NCBI GenBank assembly: GCA_948469375.1
Contig: CAOKLO010000006.1
Span: 23,919-87,918 of the forward strand
Direction: 5' to 3'
Source: an uncultured bacterium
Lineage (GTDB): Bacteria > Bacillota > Clostridia > Oscillospirales > Oscillospiraceae
Length of the DNA: 64,000 nucleotides
Every line of letters starts with the position of its first letter. Within the stretch, counting starts at the first letter, position 1. Below are positions 52,743-60,748 of the stretch, in pieces. The translations under genes were made by a program, and so were the position numbers. Under the pieces are notes generated by a model. It was not told the origin of the DNA and did no database searches. It saw nothing but the letters and a program-made list of their open reading frames with translations.

Positions 52743-53588
52743 ATGACTGCCAATGAAAAAAAGGCGCTGCAAATCAACGCCTGCAAGGTGCGCATCGGCA
52801 TCATTGAGAGCACCCACGCCGCCAAGGCGGGCCACCCCGGCGGGAGCCTATCCTCCGCGGAGCTGTTTACCTATCTGTATTTCAGTGAGCTGAACGTGGA
52901 CCCCAAGGACCCTCAGAAGCGGGACAGGGACCGGTTCGTGCTCAGCAAGGGCCACTGTGCGCCGGGGCTGTACTCCGCGCTGGCCCTCAGGGGCTTTTTT
53001 CCCTGGGAGGACCTGAAAACTCTGCGCCACATCGGCAGCTACCTCCAGGGCCACCCGGACATGAAGTCCATCCCGGGGGTGGATATGTCCACTGGGTCCC
53101 TGGGCCAGGGGGTGTCCGCCGCCTGCGGTATGGCGCTGGCCGCCAAAAAGCAGGGCAGCTCCTGCCGGGTATATACCCTGCTGGGGGACGGTGAGATTCA
53201 GGAGGGCCAGGTGTGGGAGGCCATGATGTTTGCCCACCACTACAGGCTGGACAATTTGTGTGTCATCATCGATAACAACGGCCTGCAGATCGACGGGCCG
53301 GTGGAGCAGGTCATGAGCCCCTACCCCATTTTGGACAAGCTGCGCGCATTCGGGCTGGAGGCCATGGAGGTGAACGGCCACGACTTTGACGCGCTGGAAA
53401 ACGCCTTCAGTCAGGCCCGGACCGTGATGGGACGGCCCTTTGCCATCGTGATGAAGACCACCAAGGGCAAGGGGGTCAGCTATATGGAGAACCAGGTGGG
53501 CTGGCACGGGAAAGCCCCTAACGATGAGCAGTGTGAGACTGCCTTGAAGGAATTGAACGCCGAGCTGGCCAGACTGGAGGCGATGTGA
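52743..53588 (+). CDS. Transketolase, N-terminal subunit
   Basis: A 281-residue thiamine-diphosphate-binding half of a split transketolase. It shows HAAKAGHPGGSLSSAELFTYLYF, VLSKGHCAPGLY, MSTGSLGQGVSAACGMALAAK, and the TPP motif GDGEIQEGQVWEAMMFAHHYRLDNLCVIIDNN. The split form, with separate N- and C-terminal subunits, is common in Clostridia and archaea. AAGAAGGAATACT precedes the ATG. The C-terminal subunit gene starts one base after its stop. The enzyme moves two-carbon units in the pentose phosphate pathway. Confidence 0.95.
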   Translation: MTANEKKALQINACKVRIGIIESTHAAKAGHPGGSLSSAELFTYLYFSELNVDPKDPQKRDRDRFVLSKGHCAPGLYSALALRGFFPWEDLKTLRHIGSYLQGHPDMKSIPGVDMSTGSLGQGVSAACGMALAAKKQGSSCRVYTLLGDGEIQEGQVWEAMMFAHHYRLDNLCVIIDNNGLQIDGPVEQVMSPYPILDKLRAFGLEAMEVNGHDFDALENAFSQARTVMGRPFAIVMKTTKGKGVSYMENQVGWHGKAPNDEQCETALKELNAELARLEAM

Positions 53589-53589
53589 G

Positions 53590-54534
53590 ATGGCGGACGT
53601 GAAAAAGATCGCGACCCGGCAGGGATACGGCGAGGCGCTTCGTGAGTTGGGCGCCCTCCATGACAACATTGTGGTGTTCGACGCCGACCTGGCGGGGTCC
53701 ACCCAGACGGGCGTGTTTGGCAAGGCCTTCCCCGACCGGCATTTCAACTGCGGCATTGCCGAGGGCAATATGATGGCGGCGGCGGCAGGTGCGGCGGCTA
53801 TGGGTATGGTGGCCTTTGCCTCCTCCTTCGCCATGTTCGCGGCGGGCCGGGCCTATGAGCAGGTGCGCAACTCCATCGGCTATACCCGGGTGAATGTGAA
53901 GATCGGCGCCTCCCACGGCGGCATTTCCGTGGGCGAGGACGGTGCGTCCCACCAGTGCCTGGAGGACTTCACCCTCATGCGGGCCATTCCCGGGATGGTG
54001 GTCATGTCCCCCGCCGACGCGGTGGAGGCCAAGGCCATGGTCAAGGCCGCTTATGAGCATGAAGGGCCGGTTTATATGCGCTTTGGGCGCTCCCCGGTGC
54101 CGGTGTTCCATGACGAGGACAGCTTCATCTTTGTCATTGGCAAGGGCGAGGTTATGCGGGATGGGACCGATGTGGCTATTATTGCCAACGGCCTGCTGGT
54201 AGCAGAGGCGGTGGAGGCCGGGAAGCTCTTGGCTGACAAGGGTATTTCGGCCCGTATTATCAATATGGCCACCATCAAGCCCCTGGATGAGGAGATCGTG
54301 CTGAAAGCGGCCAGGGAGTGCGGAAGGATCGTCACCTGTGAGGAGCACTCCATCATCGGCGGCCTGGGCGAGGCGGTGTGTTCTCTGCTCAGCGAAAAGC
54401 TGCCCACGCCGGTGAAGCGCATCGGCGTCAATGATGTGTTTGGGCACTCCGGCCCGGCGGCGGCGCTGCTGGAGGAGTTTGGATTGTGCGCGGACAACAT
54501 CGCCAGGGTGGCGGAGGAATTCGCGAAGGCTTGA
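53590..54534 (+). CDS. Transketolase, C-terminal subunit
   Basis: A 314-residue protein comprising the pyrimidine-binding and C-terminal domains of transketolase. FDADLAGSTQTGVFGKAFPDRHFNCGIAEGNMMAAAAGAA holds the catalytic Glu that activates thiamine, and SHGGISVGEDGASHQCLEDFTLMRAIPGMVVMSPAD is family-typical. The C-terminal domain ends with NDVFGHSGPAAALLEEFGL. GGCGATGTGAG around the junction gives coupled translation with the N-terminal subunit. A strong terminator follows at 54546-54580. Confidence 0.95.
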   Translation: MADVKKIATRQGYGEALRELGALHDNIVVFDADLAGSTQTGVFGKAFPDRHFNCGIAEGNMMAAAAGAAAMGMVAFASSFAMFAAGRAYEQVRNSIGYTRVNVKIGASHGGISVGEDGASHQCLEDFTLMRAIPGMVVMSPADAVEAKAMVKAAYEHEGPVYMRFGRSPVPVFHDEDSFIFVIGKGEVMRDGTDVAIIANGLLVAEAVEAGKLLADKGISARIINMATIKPLDEEIVLKAARECGRIVTCEEHSIIGGLGEAVCSLLSEKLPTPVKRIGVNDVFGHSGPAAALLEEFGLCADNIARVAEEFAKA

Positions 54535-54545
54535 GGAAAAGAGAG

Positions 54546-54580
54546 CGGCCCCGGTCGATTGACCGGGGCCGTTTTGATTT
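54546..54580 (+). terminator. Transketolase operon terminator
   Basis: An 11-bp stem CGGCCCCGGTC / GACCGGGGCCG with a GATT loop, then TTTTGATTT. Confidence 0.92.
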
Positions 54581-54647
54581 CAACACGAAAAAATCGGAGT
54601 ATTTTACCGAAATTCGCAAAATCGTGGAATTCACGGAGAAAAAAGAC

Positions 54648-54889
54648 TTGACAGGCCCTTATGTAAACTTTATGGTGCAGGTTTCCTCTCATTACAAGGT
54701 TCAACAAGGCTGTGGAAGTTTGTGTGGAAGTTGTGGAAACCTTGCGGCTCAAGGGATTGGCAGAAAGTGGAATGCAAGATGCGGGGGCAATTTGCAGGTT
54801 TTCAAATTCTCTGATTTGCCCAAAAGAACAATAAAATGAGAACTGACAAAGGAAGCTGAGCGAAACTTTGTTTCGTGCAGCTTCCTTTT
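54648..54889 (+). other. Possible small transcription unit with DnaA-box-like repeats
   Basis: TTGACA (54648-54653) with TATGGT (54671-54676) at 17-base spacing could start a transcript of about 200 bases. It would end at the hairpin AAGGAAGCTG-AG-CGAAAC-TTT-GTTTCG-TG-CAGCTTCCTTTT (54849-54889). No convincing coding frame is seen. Between them are three TGTGGAARN repeats (54711, 54723 and 54732) like those at oriC. The hairpin may instead only terminate the opposing mrdA gene, so an RNA gene is speculative. Confidence 0.35.
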
Positions 54890-54902
54890 CACTGCCGCCG
54901 CA

Positions 54903-57029
54903 TTAGCGCAGCAGAACGTTCTCCCGTGTGACGGTGCTCAAGGTGCTGTCCGTGGAGAAGTACTGGGCCAGGATGCCCGCGGCCAGCTCCGCCAGACTGC
55001 CGCCGGCGTCGCCGCCCTCCGACACCAGGCACAAGGCGATTTGCGGGTCGTCGTAGGGGGCGAAGCAGACGAATATGGCGTTGGTGGTGACCGCCCTGGA
55101 CGAGGTCTCGGCGGTGCCCGTCTTACAGCCCACCTCCACGGGCAGGGATTCGAAATAGCGGGCCATGGTCCAGGTCTTGGACAGGTCGTACATCCCCTGC
55201 TTGACGGCCGCCAGGTGCTCGGGCTGGATGTTCACGGTGTGCAGGGGGTCTGCCTCATAGGTCTGGGTGACCTGGCTGTAGTCGTTGGATTTGAGCTCCT
55301 TCAACAGGTGGCACTGGTAGTGGTTGCCCCCGTTCACCAGGGTGGCCACGTAATTGGCCAGCTGGAGGGGGGTAAACATATTGTTGTCCTGGCCGATGGC
55401 GGCAAACATGGTCAGGCCCTCGTACCAGGGCTGGTCGAAGAACGCTGAGGTCTCCGGTCCGGATACCTGGCCCTTCTCCTCCGCCAGCTCCACTCCGGTG
55501 TATTCGCCCAGGCCGAATTTTTGAGCGTATTCCCGCAGCTTGGCAATGCCGGTGCGGCGGCCCACATCATAGAAGAACACGTTGCAGGAGTCGGTAATGG
55601 CCTGGGTCACGTTGTCCAGGCCGTGGCCGGACCGATTCCAGCAGTTGGGCTGGTCCGGGGGCGGATAGTAGGTATAGGTGCCGGTGCACGGGATGCGCTC
55701 CCTGGTGGTGATGGTGCCTGTGTCCAGGGCGGCAATGGCGGTGAGCATTTTGAAGGTGGAGCCGGGGGCGTAGACGCCTTTGGTGGCCCGGTTCAGTAAG
55801 GGCTTGCTCTCGTCGTTTTGCAGCTCGTTGAAGTTTTCCCGGAAGGAGGGCAGGTCGAAGGTGGGATAGGAGGCCAGGGCCAGCACGCCGCCGCTCATGT
55901 CCACCACCGCCGCCGCCATACCCTTGGTTGGGTCCTCCTGCCGGGCGGCGTACTGGGCCAGCAGGTCCTCGGTGGTGGCCTGGAGGGCCATGTCCAGGGT
56001 GAGTATCACGTTGTCCCCGGGCTCGGGCAGCCGGCTCCAGTCCTGGCTGACCACGTTGCCGTTGGCGTCCTTTTCAATGCGCCGGGTGCCGCTGACACCG
56101 TGGAGATACTCCTCAAAGGCCAGCTCCACTCCGTCTATTCCTACGGTGGCGTCCATGGGATAGCCCAAATCCTTGTAGCGGTCCCAGGTGTCCCGGGTAA
56201 TGGGACCGGTGTAGCCCAGCACATGGGCGGCGTAGTTGGTCTCGTACTTGCGGGAGGTGGACGTCTCGATGCGCACCCCCAGCAGGCCCTGCTCCTTGAC
56301 CTTGGAGATGAAGGTGATGTCCACCGACCGGGCAAAGATATAGGTGTTGTTGTTGATGCTGTTGCTGCGCAGGTACAGCTCATACAGCACTCCGGCCAGC
56401 TCCCGCTCCTGGGGACCGGGGATCTCCCCCTTTTTGGGGTCGATGAGGCGGAAGGTGGCGCACATGGAGGTCAGAAGCTGGCCGGCGGAGGGCTCCGAGC
56501 TGCTCTCCGTGTCCATCCAGTTGTATGGCTTCGTTTTGGCCAGCCGGCCCAGGCTGGTATAGGCGGTTTCCAGATCCCCGTCGTCGTTTTCCGACTGGTA
56601 GGAGAGAGGGGTATCGGTGGTGAAGGTCCAGGGGGCGGTCTTGGAGATGGGCAGGCTGTCCGCCCATTCCACGCCCTCTTCCCGGCAGATGGCGAGCAGC
56701 TGTTCCAATATGGCGTTGCGCTCGCTGCCCATCACGATGGTGTCCAGCTGCACGTCGTAGCTCACCTCGTTGGTGACCAGTACCCGGCCGTAGCGGTCTA
56801 AAATGTCGCCCCGGACGCTGTCCACGTTTTCCCACTGGATGTCGCGGACGTCAGAGTTGGCCAGGTAGCTGTCGCCCTCCACGATCTGCGCCTGATAGAG
56901 CACGGCGGCGAAGCCGCCCAGCACGGCGCAGAACAGGGCGATGAGCAGGTTGGTGCGCAGCTTGAGACGCTGGGCCTCCCGCTCCGCCTTTTCCTCCTGG
57001 ATATGGGTATGGTCAAAGGGGTTATTCAT
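54903..57029 (-). CDS. mrdA: Penicillin-binding protein 2 (class B transpeptidase)
   Basis: A 708-residue class B PBP. A cytoplasmic start (MNNPFDHTHIQEEKAEREA) precedes a membrane segment near residues 27-46. The dimerisation domain includes RGDILDRYGRVLV. The transpeptidase domain carries the active-site STFK in VYAPGSTFKML, the SCN motif in ITDSCNVFFYDVG, and the KTGT motif in VGCKTGTAETS. PBP2-type enzymes act with RodA in side-wall growth. It overlaps the MreD-like gene by eight bases. MreB, MreC and RodA genes are not in the window. Confidence 0.95.
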   Translation of the reverse strand: MNNPFDHTHIQEEKAEREAQRLKLRTNLLIALFCAVLGGFAAVLYQAQIVEGDSYLANSDVRDIQWENVDSVRGDILDRYGRVLVTNEVSYDVQLDTIVMGSERNAILEQLLAICREEGVEWADSLPISKTAPWTFTTDTPLSYQSENDDGDLETAYTSLGRLAKTKPYNWMDTESSSEPSAGQLLTSMCATFRLIDPKKGEIPGPQERELAGVLYELYLRSNSINNNTYIFARSVDITFISKVKEQGLLGVRIETSTSRKYETNYAAHVLGYTGPITRDTWDRYKDLGYPMDATVGIDGVELAFEEYLHGVSGTRRIEKDANGNVVSQDWSRLPEPGDNVILTLDMALQATTEDLLAQYAARQEDPTKGMAAAVVDMSGGVLALASYPTFDLPSFRENFNELQNDESKPLLNRATKGVYAPGSTFKMLTAIAALDTGTITTRERIPCTGTYTYYPPPDQPNCWNRSGHGLDNVTQAITDSCNVFFYDVGRRTGIAKLREYAQKFGLGEYTGVELAEEKGQVSGPETSAFFDQPWYEGLTMFAAIGQDNNMFTPLQLANYVATLVNGGNHYQCHLLKELKSNDYSQVTQTYEADPLHTVNIQPEHLAAVKQGMYDLSKTWTMARYFESLPVEVGCKTGTAETSSRAVTTNAIFVCFAPYDDPQIALCLVSEGGDAGGSLAELAAGILAQYFSTDSTLSTVTRENVLLR

Positions 57030-57525
57030 GGTAGATCCTCCCGTAGTGGATGCAGCAGAACCGGCCTGCCCAATACACCGGCAGGGTCAGGGCCAGGGTC
57101 CATAAAAGCTCGGGCGCGGCCACCCGCAGCAGCACCTCCAGCGGCGCGGTGTGGGAGAGCAGGCGGACGCCCACCGTCCACAGCTCCCACGCCAGGATGG
57201 CGATGAGGGAGCAGATGAGGTGGCCCCAGACGTCCCGCCGGAGGATGTACTGGGTGGCCAGGCCCGCGCCCCAGCCGACTGCGGACAGGGAGATAATGCA
57301 GCCCGGGCCCAGGTAGCCCAGGCTGGACATCACCGCCCCGCACAGGCCGCCGTAAACTGCGCCGAAGGAAGCGCCCTCCAGCGTTCCCCCCGCCACCGCC
57401 AGAATGGGCAGCAGCAGGGGCAGGGAGATGGGCAGAGGACCCAGCACATAGTAGTTGACCACCGACACCAGCGCCAGGGCGATGAGGTATGCAGTCCATT
57501 TTTTGATGATGTCTCGTCTTGTCAT
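57022..57525 (-). CDS. mreD: MreD-like rod-shape membrane protein
   Basis: A 167-residue protein with about five hydrophobic segments: TAYLIALALVSVVNYYVLG, LPLLLPILAVAGGTL, SFGAVYGGLCGAVMSSLGY, LICSLIAILAWELWTVGV and LLWTLALTLPVYWAG. MreD is the membrane partner of MreC and RodA/PBP2 in elongation. Assignment rests on size, hydrophobic pattern and position directly before mrdA, with an eight-base overlap. The sequence itself is poorly conserved in this family. Confidence 0.8.
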   Translation of the reverse strand: MTRRDIIKKWTAYLIALALVSVVNYYVLGPLPISLPLLLPILAVAGGTLEGASFGAVYGGLCGAVMSSLGYLGPGCIISLSAVGWGAGLATQYILRRDVWGHLICSLIAILAWELWTVGVRLLSHTAPLEVLLRVAAPELLWTLALTLPVYWAGRFCCIHYGRIYHE

Positions 57526-57565
57526 AGCTTTTTCTGAGGGTCTCCTTTTGAAATGCGGCGGGAGG

Positions 57566-58978
57566 TCAGATCAATTCCCCGAACAGCGCCCAGGTGGAGC
57601 AGTCTGTAATCCTCACGTCCGCGAACCTGCCGATGAGGGCGGGGTCGCCGTTGAGGTGGACCAGGCGGTTGCCCGCCGTCCGGGCGGTCAGGTTATTCCG
57701 GGGGTCCTCCCCCGCCCCGTCGATGAGGCAGCGCTGGACCGTGCCGATGTAGGCCTGATGTTTTTCTAAAGAAATGCGGTTTTGGGCCTCCACCAGGCGG
57801 TCGAAGTTGGCGGATTTCTCTTCCTTGGACATGGGGTCGGGCATTTCCGCGGCGGGCGTGCCCTTTCGGGGGGAATAAATAAAGGTGAACAGGGCGTCGA
57901 AACGGACCTCCTCAATGAGGGATAGGGTGTCCTCAAATTCCGGGGTGGTCTCGCCGGGGAAGCCCACGATGACGTCGCTGGTGAGGACCGCATGGGGGAC
58001 GCGTTCCCGCAGGGCGCGGACCTTGTCCAGGTACTGCTCCCGGGTATAGCGGCGGTTCATGGCGGTGAGCACCCGGGTGTTTCCGGATTGGAAGGGCAGG
58101 TGGATCACCGGGGCCACCTTTTCACAGCAGGCCATCACATCGAACAGCTTTGATCCGGCATCCTTGGGGTGGGAGGTCATAAAGCGCAGGAGGAATTTGC
58201 CGGGGATGGCGGCGGCCTTCTCCAGCAGGCGGGGGAAATCCCAGCCGCCCTCCAGGTCCTTGCCGTAGGAGTTCACGTTCTGGCCCAGCAGGGTGATGTC
58301 CTTATAGCCCTGCTCCGCCAGCGCCCGGATTTCGGACAAGATGATCTCCGGCTCCCGGCTGCGCTCCCGGCCCCGGACATAGGGCACGATGCAGTAGGAG
58401 CAGAAGTTGTTGCAGCCATACATGATGGACACCCAGGCCTTCAGCGTTCCGGACCGTCGGACGGGCAGGCCCTCGGCGATGGCGCCGTCCGACGGCTCCG
58501 TCTCGAATACCCGGCCCCGGCGCAGGTACACCCGGCGCAGAAGCTCCGGGAACCGCCACAGGGCCTGGGGGCCGAACACCAGATCCACATGGCGGTAGGA
58601 CCGGCGCAGGCGGTCGGCCACGTGGGCCTCCTGGGCCATGCAGCCGCACAGGCAGATGATCTGATCCGGCTTTTTCCGCTTGCCGTGGACCAGCGCGCCC
58701 ACGTTGCCAAACACCCGCTGCTCCGCGTGCTCCCGGATGGCGCAGGTGTTGATGACGATGACGTCCGCGCCCTGGTCGGCGTCAACAATTTGATAGCCCA
58801 TGTCAATCAGCATGCCCCGAAGCAACTCGGAGTCGGCCTCGTTCTGCTGACAGCCGTAGGTGTCTACATAGGCTAAGGGCGCGGGGGACTTCTGGGCGTT
58901 CAGGGCGCGCAGCTGGCGGCAGAATTCCTTTTGCCGCTGGATGTCCTCAGCGGGTATAACAGGTGTGGTTCGTTTCAA
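57566..58978 (-). CDS. miaB: tRNA-2-methylthio-N6-isopentenyladenosine synthase MiaB
   Basis: A 470-residue methylthiotransferase. The N-terminal domain has YVDTYGCQQNEADSELL, with further cluster cysteines in NTCAIREHAE and CLCGCMAQE. The radical SAM motif is CNNFCSYC near residue 195. A C-terminal TRAM domain is present. MiaB completes the A37 modification begun by MiaA, which is encoded at 24657-25601. TTG 58978 is preferred as start because GGAGGG lies seven bases before it; ATG 58993 would have the site inside the coding region. It precedes mreD and mrdA by about 40 bases. Confidence 0.93.
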   Translation of the reverse strand: MKRTTPVIPAEDIQRQKEFCRQLRALNAQKSPAPLAYVDTYGCQQNEADSELLRGMLIDMGYQIVDADQGADVIVINTCAIREHAEQRVFGNVGALVHGKRKKPDQIICLCGCMAQEAHVADRLRRSYRHVDLVFGPQALWRFPELLRRVYLRRGRVFETEPSDGAIAEGLPVRRSGTLKAWVSIMYGCNNFCSYCIVPYVRGRERSREPEIILSEIRALAEQGYKDITLLGQNVNSYGKDLEGGWDFPRLLEKAAAIPGKFLLRFMTSHPKDAGSKLFDVMACCEKVAPVIHLPFQSGNTRVLTAMNRRYTREQYLDKVRALRERVPHAVLTSDVIVGFPGETTPEFEDTLSLIEEVRFDALFTFIYSPRKGTPAAEMPDPMSKEEKSANFDRLVEAQNRISLEKHQAYIGTVQRCLIDGAGEDPRNNLTARTAGNRLVHLNGDPALIGRFADVRITDCSTWALFGELI

Positions 58979-59028
58979 GGGAGAGCCCTCCAAGTAAAGT
59001 TTGTGGGATAAGCCGGGGAAGTTTTCCT

Positions 59029-59108
59029 TGACAGCGGTTATTTCAACCGCAACCTTGTGGAAAAGGATTGTGGAAAACTATGTTCAAGTTGTTGAAAACT
59101 GTGGAATG
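59029..59108. promoter_or_regulatory. Cluster of DnaA-box-like sites
   Basis: Three TGTGGAAAA-like sites lie at 59056-59064, 59069-59077 and 59100-59108, upstream of miaB. A small hairpin GCGGTT-ATTTC-AACCGC is at 59035-59051. The boxes match those at oriC. They could bind DnaA outside the origin; no experiment supports this yet. The rest of the 222-base gap (to 59200) is A-rich with no gene. Confidence 0.45.
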
Positions 59109-59200
59109 GTAGCGGTTTGGCTCGAAAAAAAGAAAAAATTCAGCTGCGCTTCCGTCACTTTTTGAGGGTGAAAAATTGGACAATATGCAAAAAGCATAAA

Positions 59201-60595
59201 TTATCCGTTCAGCCGTTGGGATACGACCCGGGCCGCTTTGACTCCGGAGGCTCCGGCTTGGGCCAGGCCGCGGGTAACCCCCGCGCCGTCCCCCACGGCG
59301 AAGAAGCCGGGCAGGGCGGTCTCCAGCTCGTGGGACAGCTTGATCCGGGCGGAGTAGAACTTGACCTCCGCACCGTACAGCAGGGTGTCGTAGTTGGCGG
59401 TGCCGGGGGCCAGCTTGTCCAGGGCGTAGATCATCTCAATGATATCGTCCAGCTGGCGCTTGGGCAGGGCCAGGGACAGGTCCCCGGGCACGGCGGCGGT
59501 GAGGGTGGGCCGGACGAAGGAGTGGCCCAGCCGGTGCTCGTTGGTACGGATGCCCGCCGCAAGGTCGCCGAAGCGCTGCACCAGCACGCCCCCGGCCAGC
59601 ATGTTGGACAGGGAGGCGATGTGCTTGCCGTAGCGGTAGGGCTCGTTAAACGGCGAGGTGAAGCGGTTGGACACCAGCAGGGCGAAGTTGGTGTTTTCGC
59701 TTCTCAGAGACGGGTCGGAGTAGGAATGGCCGTTGACCGTGTTGATGCCCTCCACATTTTCAGCCACCACGTGGCCGTAGGGGTTCATGCAGAAGGTGCG
59801 CACCTGGTCGCCGTACTGCTTGGTGCGGTAGACCAGCTTGGACTCGTAAACCACGTCGGTGATGTGCTCGAACACCGTGGCGGGGAGCTCTACCCGCACG
59901 CCGATGTCCACCTGGTTGTTCAGCAGCTCCAGCCCCAGGGCCTTGCACTGGTTGGCGAACCACTCCGCCCCGGAACGGCCGGGACCGGCGATGAGGCAGG
60001 GGGCGGTATAGCGCTCCCCGCCCTCGGTGACCAGGGTATAGGTCCCCTCCCCCGCCTCAATGGCGGTGACGGCGGTGTCGAACAGAAAGGTGTGCTTGTC
60101 ACGGATGGCCTCGTAGATGCTGGTGAGGATTTTCAGGTTGTTCTCCGTGCCCAGGTGCTTGCACTGGGCCTGGAGCAGGTGGAGGTCGTACTTCAATGCC
60201 TCACGCTCCAGGGCCTTGGCCTCCAGGGTGGAGGTGGAGTAGACCTCGGTGGTGGCCCCGTGCTTGACGTTCAGCGCGTCCACGTAGCCGATGAGCTCCA
60301 TGACCTCCTTCTGATCCAGGAAGTCGGTGAGCCAGCCGCCAAAGGCGGTGGTGAAGTTGAATTTCCCGTCGGAGAAGGCCCCCGCTCCGCCAAAGCCGCA
60401 CATGGTGCCGCACACTCTGCACTGGATGCACGAGCGGGTCTTGCCCGCCACGATGGGGCATTGGCGGCGGTAGATGTCCGCCCCCTTGTCCAGCACCAGC
60501 ACCCGGGCGGAGGGACATTTCAGGGCCAGCTCGTAGGCGGCGTAAATGCCCGCCTCGCCGGTGCCCAGGATCATGACGTCGTAATTGGTGTTCAT
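59201..60595 (-). CDS. COG2509-type FAD-dependent dehydrogenase with a cysteine cluster
   Basis: A 464-residue flavoprotein. The FAD motif ILGTGEAGIYAAYEL is at residues 9-23. The motif CIQCRVCGTMCGFGGAGAFSDGKFN has cysteines at 56, 59, 62 and 66, with Cys46 nearby; the spacing suggests an iron-sulfur cluster. A second nucleotide motif reads PCLIAGPGRSGAEWFANQ. The C-terminal FAVGDGAGVTRGLAQAGASGVKAARVV closes the FAD domain. The closest known group is the uncharacterised COG2509 dehydrogenases. It is monocistronic and divergent from the germination operon. The substrate is unknown. Confidence 0.85.
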   Translation of the reverse strand: MNTNYDVMILGTGEAGIYAAYELALKCPSARVLVLDKGADIYRRQCPIVAGKTRSCIQCRVCGTMCGFGGAGAFSDGKFNFTTAFGGWLTDFLDQKEVMELIGYVDALNVKHGATTEVYSTSTLEAKALEREALKYDLHLLQAQCKHLGTENNLKILTSIYEAIRDKHTFLFDTAVTAIEAGEGTYTLVTEGGERYTAPCLIAGPGRSGAEWFANQCKALGLELLNNQVDIGVRVELPATVFEHITDVVYESKLVYRTKQYGDQVRTFCMNPYGHVVAENVEGINTVNGHSYSDPSLRSENTNFALLVSNRFTSPFNEPYRYGKHIASLSNMLAGGVLVQRFGDLAAGIRTNEHRLGHSFVRPTLTAAVPGDLSLALPKRQLDDIIEMIYALDKLAPGTANYDTLLYGAEVKFYSARIKLSHELETALPGFFAVGDGAGVTRGLAQAGASGVKAARVVSQRLNG

Positions 60596-60748
60596 GGGTC
60601 GATCTCCTTATGACAAGCTTTGATTCCGTCGTATAAACAGACATCATATTATAACATCAAAAAATCGGATTGTACAGGCGGATCATCTGCCGGAACGCAT
60701 AATTTACCCTTTGTTCAGAAATACTGTGAAAAACAAGGAGGCGGAACC

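Noticed and set aside
60656-60748. Forespore sigma-G promoter before the germination operon
   Set aside because: GCATAA and AATACT are present, but the spacing is not right for a confident call.
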